A DNA stretch of 64,000 nt from Haemaphysalis longicornis (taxonomy: Eukaryota > Arthropoda > Arachnida > Ixodida > Ixodidae): the NCBI GenBank assembly GCA_013339765.2, contig CM023454.1, positions 57,989,826 to 58,053,825 on the forward strand, read 5' to 3'. Below are positions 1-11,001 of the stretch, piece after piece; positions within the stretch are counted from its first letter, which is position 1, and each line of letters begins with the position of its first letter. Position numbers and translations under genes: made by a program. Under the pieces are notes generated by a model that was not told where the DNA came from, searched no databases, and saw nothing but the letters and a program-made list of their open reading frames with translations.

Positions 1-1118
1 ATAGCGTTATATCGTCCGCATAGATCGTGTGTCGGACGTGTGGAAGGCGGGATAGTCGCTTGGCCACCGGCATCATCACGAGATTAAATAAGAAAGGGGA
101 AATAACGGCTACTTGCGGTGCGCCGGTACTTCCCAGCTTCCGTTCTTCTAGTTGGAGGTGCCCAACGTGGAGACTTGCTGTTGTGTCGGTGAGGAATGCT
201 CGTACGTAATTGTAGGTGCGTTTTCCCATTCCGAGCTGTTCGACTTGTGATAGTATAGCGGCATGCGAAACGTTGTCGAATGCACTCTTGATGTCCAGTG
301 CAAGAATCGCTCTGCAGTCGATCTCTGGGGTTCTCGAGCAGGTCTTGTTGGATGAGCAGCATTGCGTCTTGTGTGCTCAGGTGGGCCCGGAATCCTAGCA
401 TAGTGTCAGGGTAGATGTTGTGCTCTTCTAGGTATCGCTGCCACCGATTGTTGAGCACGTGTTCAAGTACTTTCCCTGCGCACGAAGTCAGGGACATTGG
501 GCGGAGGTTTCCTATGTTCGGAGGCTTGTTTGGTTTGGGTATGAGTACCGTTCTTGCTGTGCGCCATTGCTTGGGTATGATCCCAGTGCGCCAGCACTCG
601 TTGTAGTAGTTCGTTAGGGCTTTGACTGCAGTGTCGTTTAGGTTACGTAGGATTTTGTTGTGCACTAGGTCTGGTCCCGCCGCCGATTTGCAATTTAGCT
701 CTTGAATCGCACGGCGGATCTTCCATTCCTCCAGATCTGCATCCAATTCGGGGTTGTCTGCGCCCTCGTAGTCCGGGTGTCGGACTGAGTCGGTGGTCGG
801 AAGGTATTGCTCGTTGAGTTGTTTGCGCACCTCCTTTTCGCCGCGTTCTTTAATGGCCGCATGTAGGATTTGGGAGAGTCGGTGTTGTTGATAGGACTTG
901 CTCTGCGTCTCGTCGCGCAGGTGTCTAAGTAGCTTCCATGTTCGACCGGTGTGTATTTGGCCGTCCGCCTCATTGCAGATGGCATGCCACTGTTGCGCGC
1001 ATAGCTGTCTGCTGTATTTTTCGATGTCCCGTCCTAACTGAGCAATGCGTTTGCGGAAGCTTCTGTTCTGCCTCTTGCGCTTCCATCTTCGCTGTAACGC
1101 TTGTCTTTCTTCGATCAT
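1..1118 (-). pseudogene. LINE A ORF2, reverse transcriptase (partial)
   Basis: The minus strand encodes RT fingers and palm: CKSAAGPD near residue 142, IPKPNKPP near 192, LRPMSLTSCAGK near 204, and a GFRAHLSTQDAML block near 241. After about residue 265 the frame changes. The palm continues in another frame, giving LVMMPVAKRL and then YADD encoded by bases 11-22. The catalytic box is thus the last thing visible before the window edge. The frameshift within the palm makes this copy non-functional. The thumb, any RNase H domain and the 3' tail lie outside the window. Confidence 0.85.
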
Positions 1119-1123
1119 GTGGG

Positions 1124-2032
1124 CTAAGGGGGGTCCATGGTGGGAATGGCCTCGTCCGCCTCCACCACCATGCTCGTTCTTTCCGCCGCATCGATGAGGT
1201 TGCGAGTCCAGCCTTCGAGATCATCGATGGTAGGGGCAATTTCCTGCTGACGGAAGGCGTTCCAGTCGGTCAGTCGATGTCTACGGGTGGACGTAGTTGA
1301 TTTTGAGTATCTTAGGGCCACCTTGATTTCGTGTATGCAGTGGTCGCTACCTAAGTTGAGTCCCGTATTACGCCACGTAATTGGTCTGTTATCTTGGAAA
1401 TGCGTGAAGATTAAGTCCGGGGTGGTGTCCCTAACTGTCGAAGTACCGATCCTGGACGGTTGCCGCGGGTCCGATAGTAAGGTGAACCCAGCGTCTTCAG
1501 CCTCTTCCAGTAGGTGCCTTCCTTTTGCCGTTGTTCGTGGGTAACCTAGTTCCTTGTGCGGGGAATTAAAGTCTCCCGCGATGATGATGGGTGCGTCCGC
1601 TGCTTTCTGCTTGATTTTGCGAAAACGTGTGCGGAACCTCTGGTTACGGTGCTGAGGGTTACTGTAGATGTTTGCAGTGTGGATGGATGCTTTCGTCTTC
1701 CTGCCTGTGACGATTTCTGCAGTGCCTATTTCCAGGGCCGTGTCGTTGTCGAGGATACGGTCCGTCTGTATGAGAGTGATGCCTTTCCTTACAAACGTGC
1801 AGACTCCTTGCGCTGCTCCTTTGCCACCAGGTCGTGCGCTGGGAGGTGTTGCTTGGACGTTGTATCCAGGGAGTTTTGGGGTTTCTTCCATGTGCGTTTC
1901 CTGAATTAGAATGACGTCTGGGGGTTCGGTCATAGATTGTATCTGTTGTTGGAGTAGTGCCCTGCGGCACCGGAAGCCATTGGAGTTCCAGTGCCATACC
2001 GTGAGGTTATTGCTGTTACGTTGACGAGCCAT
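1124..2032 (-). pseudogene. LINE A ORF2, apurinic-type endonuclease domain
   Basis: This 302-residue open frame is an exonuclease-endonuclease-phosphatase fold domain, which nicks target DNA for target-primed reverse transcription. Visible motifs in order are WNSNGF near residue 15, IQETH near 42, AGDFNSPH near 150, a PDLIFT block near 205, and the catalytic GSDHC motif near 227. The start ATG overlaps the end of ORF1. The frame ends about 6 nt before the RT block begins in another frame, so the single ORF2 of the parent element is split by a frameshift here. The endonuclease motifs themselves look intact. Confidence 0.85.
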
Positions 2033-4024
2033 ATTTGGGTGTGCCTTCTAATCTATGCTGTTGCGGGTGTTGCGACCCTTCGTTAGGAGAGAGTTGGTCG
2101 ATGATGAGCTGTTTTAAGTCGGTGAATTCACGTCTCATTTCTATGAAGCTGTGTTCAAAGCTGTTTATTTTTTCGCTTAGAGTCCTAACTTGATTAGCGA
2201 GCTTGTCGAGTCGTTTTCCCTGCTTGTGGATTCTGACTCCATAGTTGATGCCGTCGTCCTCGGACTGACGGGTTTCTTCAGTGTTGGCGTTGTTGCTGTC
2301 GCCTTCGCACATTTAGCTTTCGTCCATTTCTTTCCCCTCCGTCTTTGAGGCCGTCGCACGCTTGCGGATCTTGGCCGGGGGTTGAGAGGTTGTCGTCGGC
2401 TTTGCTCCCAGAGGTGTGAAGCAAGCCGGCTGGGGTATTTTTCCGAGCTGCCATGTATTGGTGCTCGTCGCCTCATTGTTGCTGTTTGATTGTTGCCTAG
2501 CGGAGGCAATGAGCTGATGGATCATCTTTTTTTTGCTCCCTGACCGTATCTTGCAGCTGTGCAACCATGCTGCGAAGTTCCGTGACTTCGGCGCTGCTGG
2601 AGTCTCTTGCCGGAGGGAGGGGGCTCAAAGAGTTGCCCTTTCCCGACGGCATTGCGGCGGCAGCTGCGCGCCTGTCCGTGGAGGCGTCCCTGTTCTTTAT
2701 CGCTGCCACGTCCACCCACGTCCTGCGGGTTCCTGATTGGCTGCGTCCCCTTTCATTGCTCTTGCCCCTGCTCTTGCTTCGGCTGATGCTGCGGCTTTTG
2801 TGCCGCCATTCCTTTTCTTGCTGTTGTTGGCTCTCGTTGAGTTTCGGAAATTCTCCGCGGTCGGGGAAGGTGACCTTGCCCTTCAAGAGCGCTTTTTTCT
2901 GCGCCATATTTTTTTCGCGTTCTCTTAGCCTGACGACGTAAGGGGTCTTGTACTTATTGGGGCAGTTTCCTGTGCCCGTTACGTGTGGTCCTCCGCAGAG
3001 TTTGCACCTGGGCTTTCATGTGCTATCGTGATCCGCCTCGGGGTTTGCAGTCCCGCACGCGAAGCAGACTTTGGCTTCTGGTCGGGGGCAGACGTCCCTG
3101 CGATGACCAACCTGCCCGCATGATGCGACAAACTTCTCTGTGCTGCTTGTAAAGTTTGCAGCGGGTCATGAAGCCCGCGAAGTTGATGTGGTTTGGGACG
3201 CGGTTTCCCTCGAAAAGGACAATGATGGATCTTGTCTCCCCGACTCGCTGCGCCGCGATGGCCGTGGGGTTGCTTTCGTTGACAATGCATTCATCGATAT
3301 CCGCTTGCGAGTATGCCTGTGATATATTGTAGATCATTCCTTTCACTGTGTTTTCCGGGGAAGCTCGGTAAGCGAAGATCTCGTACTTTCGCCCGCGCAG
3401 GTTGATTTCTCTAACATTGGCGTGCGCGACGGCTCTCTATTGACTGGGAGTGCTTATGACCAAAATGTTCTGGCCGATGTTTGAGTATGTCGTATTCGTC
3501 TTGAACACGTTGAGCCCAACGTTTGCGGCAGTAGCCATGGCTTTGTTGAATTCGAGCGGTTCGACTTCTTTGATCACCAGTCCGCCTCGAGGCCTAATCA
3601 CGACCTTGTTGTAGTTGGCGGGCATGCGGGGCATGCGTGCTGTTCTTGCGACAGACTTGTTAATCTTCTCCTCAAATTGTGCTCTTGTGAGCTGAGGAGC
3701 GTTGATTCGCTTACCGGTTGGCTTGCCGTGCTGCAGAGGAGGCACCGGTTCTCTTTCTTTTGGGCGGCATCGGCGCGTAGCGACCGTCCACCCGGCGCAG
3801 GCTTCCGGCGACGAGTCGTCGAACGAAGTCCCGCGTACCTTCACAACCATGCGGCCTGAACCACAGTCCACACCGTCACATTGTACGGCATTCGGAATCA
3901 CTTCCATATCCGTCGTCGCTCCCGGGGAAGACATCTCGCCGTCCTCGAAGGCCGTGGGGTTCGTCTCGGCGACCGCAGTCGCCGTTAGGCCACATCGGCC
4001 AGTTAGGCTTAGTGATTCGGCCAC
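2016..4024 (-). pseudogene. LINE A ORF1, gag-like nucleic-acid-binding protein, frameshifted
   Basis: The product would package the element RNA. The N-terminal block (4,024-3,437) is acidic, then carries VVIRPRGGL. The next block (3,346-3,023) holds the central domain. Around 3,000-3,110 the minus strand encodes CCHC-like clusters (a CFACG-type motif, then CKLCGGPHV), split between two frames. The 2,907-2,497 block has SRSKSRGKS basic and poly-Q stretches, and 2,312-2,016 carries a predicted coiled coil. At least three frame changes break it. The farthest upstream candidate start at 4,024 is GTG rather than ATG, and a TGA lies upstream in that frame, so the true N-terminus is uncertain. Confidence 0.75.
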
Positions 4025-4030
4025 GTCGAT

Positions 4031-7000
4031 TTTGGAACTATGGGCGTAAATGCTCGTAAACTCGCCCGATTTTCAAAATTCTTGTTTCCGGTCGTGCCGG
4101 AGACTAAACTGAGACTGTACTCACTGTTTTTGAATGTTGGGGCAAAACTTTCTATCGAAAAAGCACATTTTCCGCGGAGCCGATGAAGCCTGCGTCTGCA
4201 TTCGGTGGCCGCTCGTAGCGCCCTTCTTAGCGGTCTAAAGACATTTACATGTGACTGAAAGAGAAAAGTAAACATTTTAGGAGAATAAAAAAAACAGATG
4301 GGGCTAGAGTGATGAACATGTAATTCTAAAACAGTAGAGAAGTCGAGGGCGCAATACAAAGAAATAAACAATAAAAGTCATGTCCTCACCCGCTTTGTTG
4401 TTTCTAAATAAAAATCGGAGCTGTCAAAGAGGCGCTGTGCCCCCTAGCAATGTCGGTATTTTCGTGACAGCTCTCAAAGTTTATGCATAGGATTGGAAGA
4501 AAATACATAAAATATGCAAACACATGCTCTCTGAGGTAATATATTCTATATGCTAGTCTCGAGAAGTTTCTATTTTGGCGTACACAAAGTACACAGCACT
4601 CTTTATTGCTGCTTGTAACTCCAAGCAAGTTTTTTTCACCCTACATGGTGGTAACTACGCCTGTGGCCCCCTTGAAAAAAATATCACCACATATGTCTCA
4701 CGCTGAAAACCGGAATGCAAGAAAAAACGCATGCAGACAAGACAACGCGGCTACTTGGCCACTGACCTTCAGAAGTTACGCTAAAAAAACTGAACGACAA
4801 AGCACTAGGTGAGAACTAGTCTCAGCCCTTTCCCGAATGGGTTTCTAACTTGCATCTTCGACATTTCTTGATGAAGCACTGGGGAGAAATACACCTCAGA
4901 ACAAACAGCAGTTTCGACTTTTGTGCGTATTTAAACTGCGTGCCGGGGCCTCTAGAAAAAGCATCACTTAGATCATGTGAGCAAACTTATAGCGACTGCG
5001 CGTCTCAACAAAATGTCAAAACCAAATCGAACGGTTCAAAACAGAAATAAATGTACGCGGCGATATCAATAGCGTGAACCGACCAGGTTGGCCAATTTGT
5101 TCTTCCAATTGCACAACAAGAAGTGGTAAAAATGTATGCACCGGCTCGGATCGCGGAGAGTACGAATATCGCCGTCATCTCGACGGACAGCGCTCTGTCA
5201 TATCCTTCTCTGGGTGTCCTTTGGAATCGAAACACATAAATGTTTGCTCCAGTGTCGTAGGTACAGCGACAGTTCAGCGGCAGTATCGTTTCACCACCAT
5301 AGTTTGCAGACGAACATTCGGTTAACCACAATACACATTACACCGCCGATCAGCAGGTCACATAATCAGAAAACAAACGCGTCTTCTTGGGACGACAGAA
5401 ACAGCCCAACATCAGACCAACAACAAGAACAAAAGAACATCTCTTCAACGGATCATCAGGCATTGCACACGGGCCACCTCGGACTGAAGAGGCACAGGCA
5501 CGCGACGGGAGTCTTAGGGCTAAAGTGTCGTCACAGGCCCCGAGAGGAGTACTAGTCCTGAGGTATTTGAGAAGGCGCTGGTAGTGCTATGAATCGTTCG
5601 TTGCGCGTTTACTAATCGTGATGTTGCATCGGCTATAGAAGTAGTGAGATTAAACTTCGGGTGCATACTTCAACACCTAAAGAAATGAGAAAAGATTTTA
5701 ACCTTTTCCGAATTCAATCTCTGTCACAAATTTCGCATGCCTTTTCTTTATTTATTCGTTGTTTTGAAAAAATAAAAAAATGTTCCTTCTTTCAAAAGCT
5801 GCAGCGTTTATTTCAGTATTCACTGTACTCTCACTGGACAATTCACTATCATTTTTTTCGGGTATTCAATTTTAACGTCTTGCTCGAAAAGTAGGAAAAG
5901 CGGAATAACTTCATATTACGGAGAATCCAGCCTTGCAATGTGTTGGCTAGTTACTTCACTAAGGATTGAACGTGGCGAAAATGAATAATAACGCAAGACC
6001 ACAAAACGGTGCGCAAAAACGCTCAGTCCTTAGAACGCTAACCCTATAAGATAAACTAACTCGCGCACCGTCGATATGTTCACAGAATTTTGCTCGAAGC
6101 GCCGGCACAGTGAAAAGGCAAATCCTGTACAGAGCGTTTTGCAGCTGCCGTCGACTGAAGTAAACCTATGCTAACTCTGAGTTTCAATACACAGTGCAGG
6201 TTCGATGACCTCAGGAATCCAACCAGCATGACAGGAGGTGACAAACGCTGCGTCTTTTGCATGCAGGCAGTCGTAGGCGAACGCGATGTTGAGGCTTCCT
6301 TACGTTTCTGTAGGTAAGAATTAAGTTACTCGAACTGGGCCATGCAGCAGTCGGAATTCGAAGGTGGTCCAAGTATTGTACGGTGGATGATAATTTTTTG
6401 TTCCGGCCACCCATATTGGCAGGTGGAACTGCAACGGCACCGAGCCGTGGATTTGTGTGTTTACGTGACACCTTACTCATTCAGTTAATGGGCATATGAC
6501 GTAACAAACTTCAACCGAGCGAGCTCTTTCAAAAAAGTAGCTTGAGTTAAGCTTATTTGCACAAGCAAAGTAAATATGAAGTCAATCCAAAATATTATAA
6601 ATCAGTCATAAAGAGCCATCTCTTCGGAAACGTATAAACCGCATTCCTGAGTACGGCACAAAACTTTACTTACACTTTCATTTTTATGAGGTAATATTAC
6701 CGCACACCGTTCTTACGGGTGATGTCTGAGTGATTTCAAAGAAGCGATTGGGACTATTTCGCTTCTTGCAACAACCTCGTCTATGCATGTCTAGAAGGGA
6801 AGAAAAAATTAGGTTTCTCATGGGGACTGGTTTATTAAGCGCTGCCTTCCTAAATAAACTACAATCATGGCTTCTGCGGGGGAATTACAAGTTTACATGC
6901 TGCGTGAGAAAAAAAAAACATACCCTGCACCTAAAGTGCGGCGTTTTCCTTTAGTCGGAGGCCAGGTTAGTCCATCGCTCTCTTTTCATTTTGAGCGCCA

Positions 7001-10000
7001 GCGAGCGGAACATTATGTCCGGGCCTTACTTCATAGAAACCGATATTAAACTAGATCACAGGGATCAGGACAGTGCTCATACATGCTTTATATCATGAAT
7101 GAAAAAACGTGCATGGCAAACAGAGTTTATCCCTGTCCATTCAAAAGCCTTCAGTTTGAAGAGAACCGACTGGGAATAGCGTAGGCCGTTTTGCATGGCA
7201 AGAATTCGCCATGAATTCGCAGCTGCGCCGCCATTTGTGCAAAAGAACGACGTATTTTTGTAATTTAAAAAGCAAAATTAACCTTTTTGGTCACATAAAC
7301 AGGGCCTTTGCAGCGACCCCGCACCATGTAGGAGTGGCTTTGCACAGGTAAATTCACACAAAATAGGACAGGCTTTGAAGTTCATGGTCTTCTGGGTGGT
7401 TGAAAATAAGCATTTTATTTTGATTCGTGGTTCAATGCAAATTAACCGTAATTGTATTTACACTTCACAAGTAGTTGTGTTTGGAGCTCATCGTCTCACC
7501 GTTCTCCAAGTTCCTAAGAGAGGGGGTCGGAAGGGGTCTGGCGCGGACATACCTTTGCACTAAGAAACATCACTCCATTCTTTCACGCCACTGATATTAC
7601 ATCCGCCACGGGGGTAAGTAACGTTGGCAGATAATTCTTGCTGCAGTTCAGAAGTTCCAATACTGAAAAAACGTTTTGATATGTTCTTAGATAATACACT
7701 TATGCTTCCAGGTTTCGATAACAACTGTCTCTCTCCAATTCTTATATGTTCTTCTTCTACTACTAGGTTGAGGTCGAGGTCTTTACGTAAATAAAAAATT
7801 ATCCGACCAGTGCGATAGTTTAAACCACATGAAATCAAGGTAACATTGGAATATGTCTGTTACTGCAAACCCTATTCGAACTAACAGCCTCCCAACTATA
7901 CGCAAATAGATTTGGGCATTGCGCTTGAAGTGGCGTTTTTCGTTCGTTGATTTGTTAGTGCAGATATCCTGTCTTGCCTACATTATGTTTCGATATGTTC
8001 GTCATGTGAATGAACGAATGAATATAACTTTTAATTAAGCATAGTATATATTAAAAACGGTGGGCAGCCTATTCTCGTTCCAGAAAGCTAGTGTGCCAGG
8101 AGCATTCGCCACGACTCGGGCAATTGTTAGAGTTTTGCTTGACTGCTAACTGACTGCTAAAGCAGAAGCTCGTTCAAGAGCCAATACGCTTCCAGCTTTT
8201 TCTCAGAACTGCGGGCGAATGAAAGAGGTGTTTTGGTGTTGCGACATGGACAATTTTCCTGATTACTCCTGTGAATATTTCGCCAAAATTCTTACACCAT
8301 ACATTCTTTCTCCAAGTAATTGAAATACGTGGCTAGTAGTAGAAAGAAAATTTTCACTCATACAGCCTTCGTGCAGTGGTCTTGAATTCGCGAAAAGAAA
8401 AGAATGCGAAATGGGTTGACATTTGTACTCTACGTGGTATATCCTGTGCGCATGAAGCATTCGTCATCAGGTTCCGCGGCGTCAGAATTAGATACAAAAC
8501 CTTTATTGATTTCTATCAGGCAACATTAGGTGCCCCGATGGATACGTCTCTAGGGAGCTGGTTGGGATTTATGCATGATCGCGAAGCATAAACGATTTGC
8601 TTTAGGCCACTACGCGTTTTAGCACAGAAAATTAAATGTATTTCTCCTCGTGTAAAGAATGCCATAAAGAGTATATCTATGTACTGCACAATGTTCGGTG
8701 GCTGGGCGCGTGCCAGCGCATGACCTTTGGAGATCCGGTAAGTGTGCAAGGGCGGTGCTAGACCTGTGACACACATCAGCATTTGTATTTCGAAGATCTC
8801 TGGCCTCGAGATGCATAAGCGAATCTGAGGACACATGTTACAATTGCAACTTTTGAACAATGCATTGCAATAAACCCCAGTACTCAAATGGTGGATAACC
8901 GCCATTTATCGTGTGTTCCCCCGCAAAACCAAAGCAAGCGGTCGCTCGGTATCCGAGTAGGGGCTGATAAATTGTTGAAGATCCGCTTCTAATAGTGAGG
9001 GAGTACTCGGCGGCGGCAAACTTCCACCTGTCTTTTGATGAACGTCTCTGGATGTTAATGCTCCGGCGATTCGTGCTCCGGATAACTTCTGAGAACCTTT
9101 CGCCGATGAGAAAGGATGTTTATGGATAACACACAAACTTTTACCATATTAGGAACATTGGCTATCGAAAACGTGCGCACAGGATCGCCGCAAGATTCAA
9201 GGCATGTATCTTAGGTTCAACTCTGGAAAGATCTTTACCCATGGCAAATCATTCTGGAGAACTGCCGTATGTTGGTCGGTCATGAAATGGACTTGCTGTG
9301 TGTCGCGGAGTTGTTTACATAATCCATAAACCAAATAAAATCGTTTGGAAATCGCTTGTGTCTCAAGTGCATGAGACAAAATTAAAGCTAACTTGGAGGT
9401 TTTCACAATTTTCATCGCTTTTTTCGGTACGGTCGTCACCTCATTTAAAATTTAACTTGACCGGGTATGAACGCTAACATTATTTTCCAAAAAGATTATA
9501 TTAATAAGTGGAATCTCTGCCGTTAGAGAAAAATCTTCGACCTGAAGACTGACGAAGCAACACTTGTATGTTGACATTTAAAGAAAAATTTACTCTGAAA
9601 TAATTTCTTAATTGATCTAGTAATGAATCAACTCTTGTTCTGGTATAATATATTCAATTGACAAAAAGAATTGACACGTTTTTCTTTCGAAATGAGCCCG
9701 GTCCCGAAACCGAAACTACCTCAGAAAAAAAGCAGTTACAAGATAAATTTTGCATCTTCTCCCCCCCCCCCCCCCAAAAAAAAGAGTGACAATCAAATAG
9801 GTAAAACAAACGTCCTGGAAACTATCGCCAACAAAGGGAGTAACAAGAAAATAGGTAAAATAACATTATGAAATCGCCTACGCAGATTTTTCTGGCGCGG
9901 ACATAACTTCTGGCGCGGATCAAAAATAAGTCAGATCCTGCTGATTCACAGACTGAAATAAGCGAAAATCATTTGCCCAATTTAATCTTGCTTTTTTCTG

Positions 10001-10737
10001 GCGTTTCAGACTGTTTCGTGGTTGTTTTCAGAAGATGTTTTGCTTGCCGGAGTCCACATATAATGCATTCAGAGAGCAAATAGGGGATCGGCGAAAGCTT
10101 TGCCCCTTGATGTCTATGAAGAAGTGAATAAAAAAGTAAATGAAATAAAACTCAGAGATGTCGAACAATAAAGTCACGTGGTCCCTTTCATGCCGACGAG
10201 GTAACTTTGATGATAGTTTTTGCTGCCACATTTATATTTTATTGCTCAAATAAATAGCCACGGCTTACAAGCCCTTGCAAATCACCCCACCCCCCCCCCC
10301 TTCAGAGTACCAACCACTTCATTAACATAACAAAGAATATATCAGCAGCCTTCTCGGGAATCGTTTGGGAATTAATGGCACTGTAGTGAAGAGCTTCTTT
10401 ACATTGTGAGTGGCTTCAGGTGTACCTAAGAAAATTATACTAGCAATAAATTCAAAAACAACTGCTGATGGAGACAAGAAAACTCGCCTGCTCCTCATGT
10501 ATAGATATACTTTACTTGAAGCCCTTTTGCACATGTTTGAAGTCTCTTGCGCCAAAACTCAATCGCAGAATTTTGGAAATTCAAGTTAAATAATATTTAC
10601 TGAGAATGCCGTGCAAACACAAGCGTTTCCATCCCATGTGAACCAAATGCAAACTTATCACCCCAACATTGGTCCAATTCACTGCATAAATTTTAATTGC
10701 TTGTTACCGTAAAAGTTCACCTAGCTGACATGTAAAA
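4031..10737. other. AT-rich stretch without recognisable genes
   Basis: I see no protein similarity, RNA gene or element terminus here. The short open frames (such as 108 residues at 5,005-5,331 minus and 129 at 8,516-8,905 minus) match nothing I know. The region contains homopolymer runs and poly-A/poly-T stretches typical of arthropod intergenic or intronic DNA. An intron of a gene whose exons lie outside the window is possible but not shown. Confidence 0.5.
9761..9783. repeat. C15-A8 homopolymer run
   Basis: Fifteen C residues are followed directly by eight A residues. A second C-rich run lies at about 10,284-10,300. Such runs are prone to length error in sequencing, so indels here should not be over-read. 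Confidence 0.9.
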
Positions 10738-10749
10738 TATATGCATAAT

Positions 10750-10989
10750 TGATTGATTGATTGTGGGGTTTAATGCGCCGACGCAACGTAGGCGATGAGG
10801 CGCGCCGTAGTGGAGGGCGCCGGATTAATTTTGACCACCTGGGGATCTTTATCGTGCGCCGAAATCTCGTACACACGCGCGTTTTTGCTTTTCGCCTCTA
10901 TCAGAAAAGCGGCCGCCGCGGCCGGGAATCGAACCCGCGACCTCGTGCTCAGCAGCGCAACGCCTTAGCCACTGAGCCACCGCGACGGG
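10750..10989 (-). mobile_element. tRNA-derived SINE with 12-bp target duplication
   Basis: On the minus strand the head carries an RNA polymerase III A box (TGGCTCAGTGG, 10,969-10,979) and a B box (GGTTCGATTCC, 10,925-10,935) within a tRNA-like sequence. The body is followed by an (AATC)n tail at 10,750-10,764. A perfect 12-bp direct repeat, TATATGCATAAT, flanks it at 10,738-10,749 and 10,990-11,001. This is the classic structure of a tRNA-derived SINE mobilised in trans by a LINE. It resembles the Ruka-type SINEs reported from ticks, but that family name is from memory. The exact target duplication and intact boxes suggest a fairly recent insertion. Confidence 0.92.
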
Positions 10990-11001
10990 TATATGCATAA
11001 T

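Larger units (their letters stand above)
1..4030 (-). mobile_element. Non-LTR retrotransposon (LINE A), 3' end outside window
   Basis: A minus-strand APE-type LINE. In its own order it shows a gag-like ORF1 with zinc knuckles, an apurinic-type endonuclease, then a reverse transcriptase that runs off the window at its YADD box. ORF1 and the endonuclease ORF overlap by 17 nt (2,016-2,032). Several frameshifts separate the blocks, so this copy is inactive. The ORF1 style, with a basic RPRGGL-type motif before the CCHC knuckles, resembles gag-like proteins common in tick genomes. I cannot assign the clade without a tree. The 5' end near 4,030 is a guess from where coding similarity stops, and no target duplication can be read because the 3' end is missing. 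Confidence 0.85.

Noticed and set aside
5005..5331. 108-residue minus-strand open frame with a hydrophobic segment and several Cys residues
   Set aside because: It matches no family I know, lacks defensible splice sites, and a frame of this length is not improbable in this stretch. Not called as a gene.
8516..8905. 129-residue minus-strand open frame
   Set aside because: No domain, signal peptide or codon pattern supports it, and neighbouring frames are equally open.
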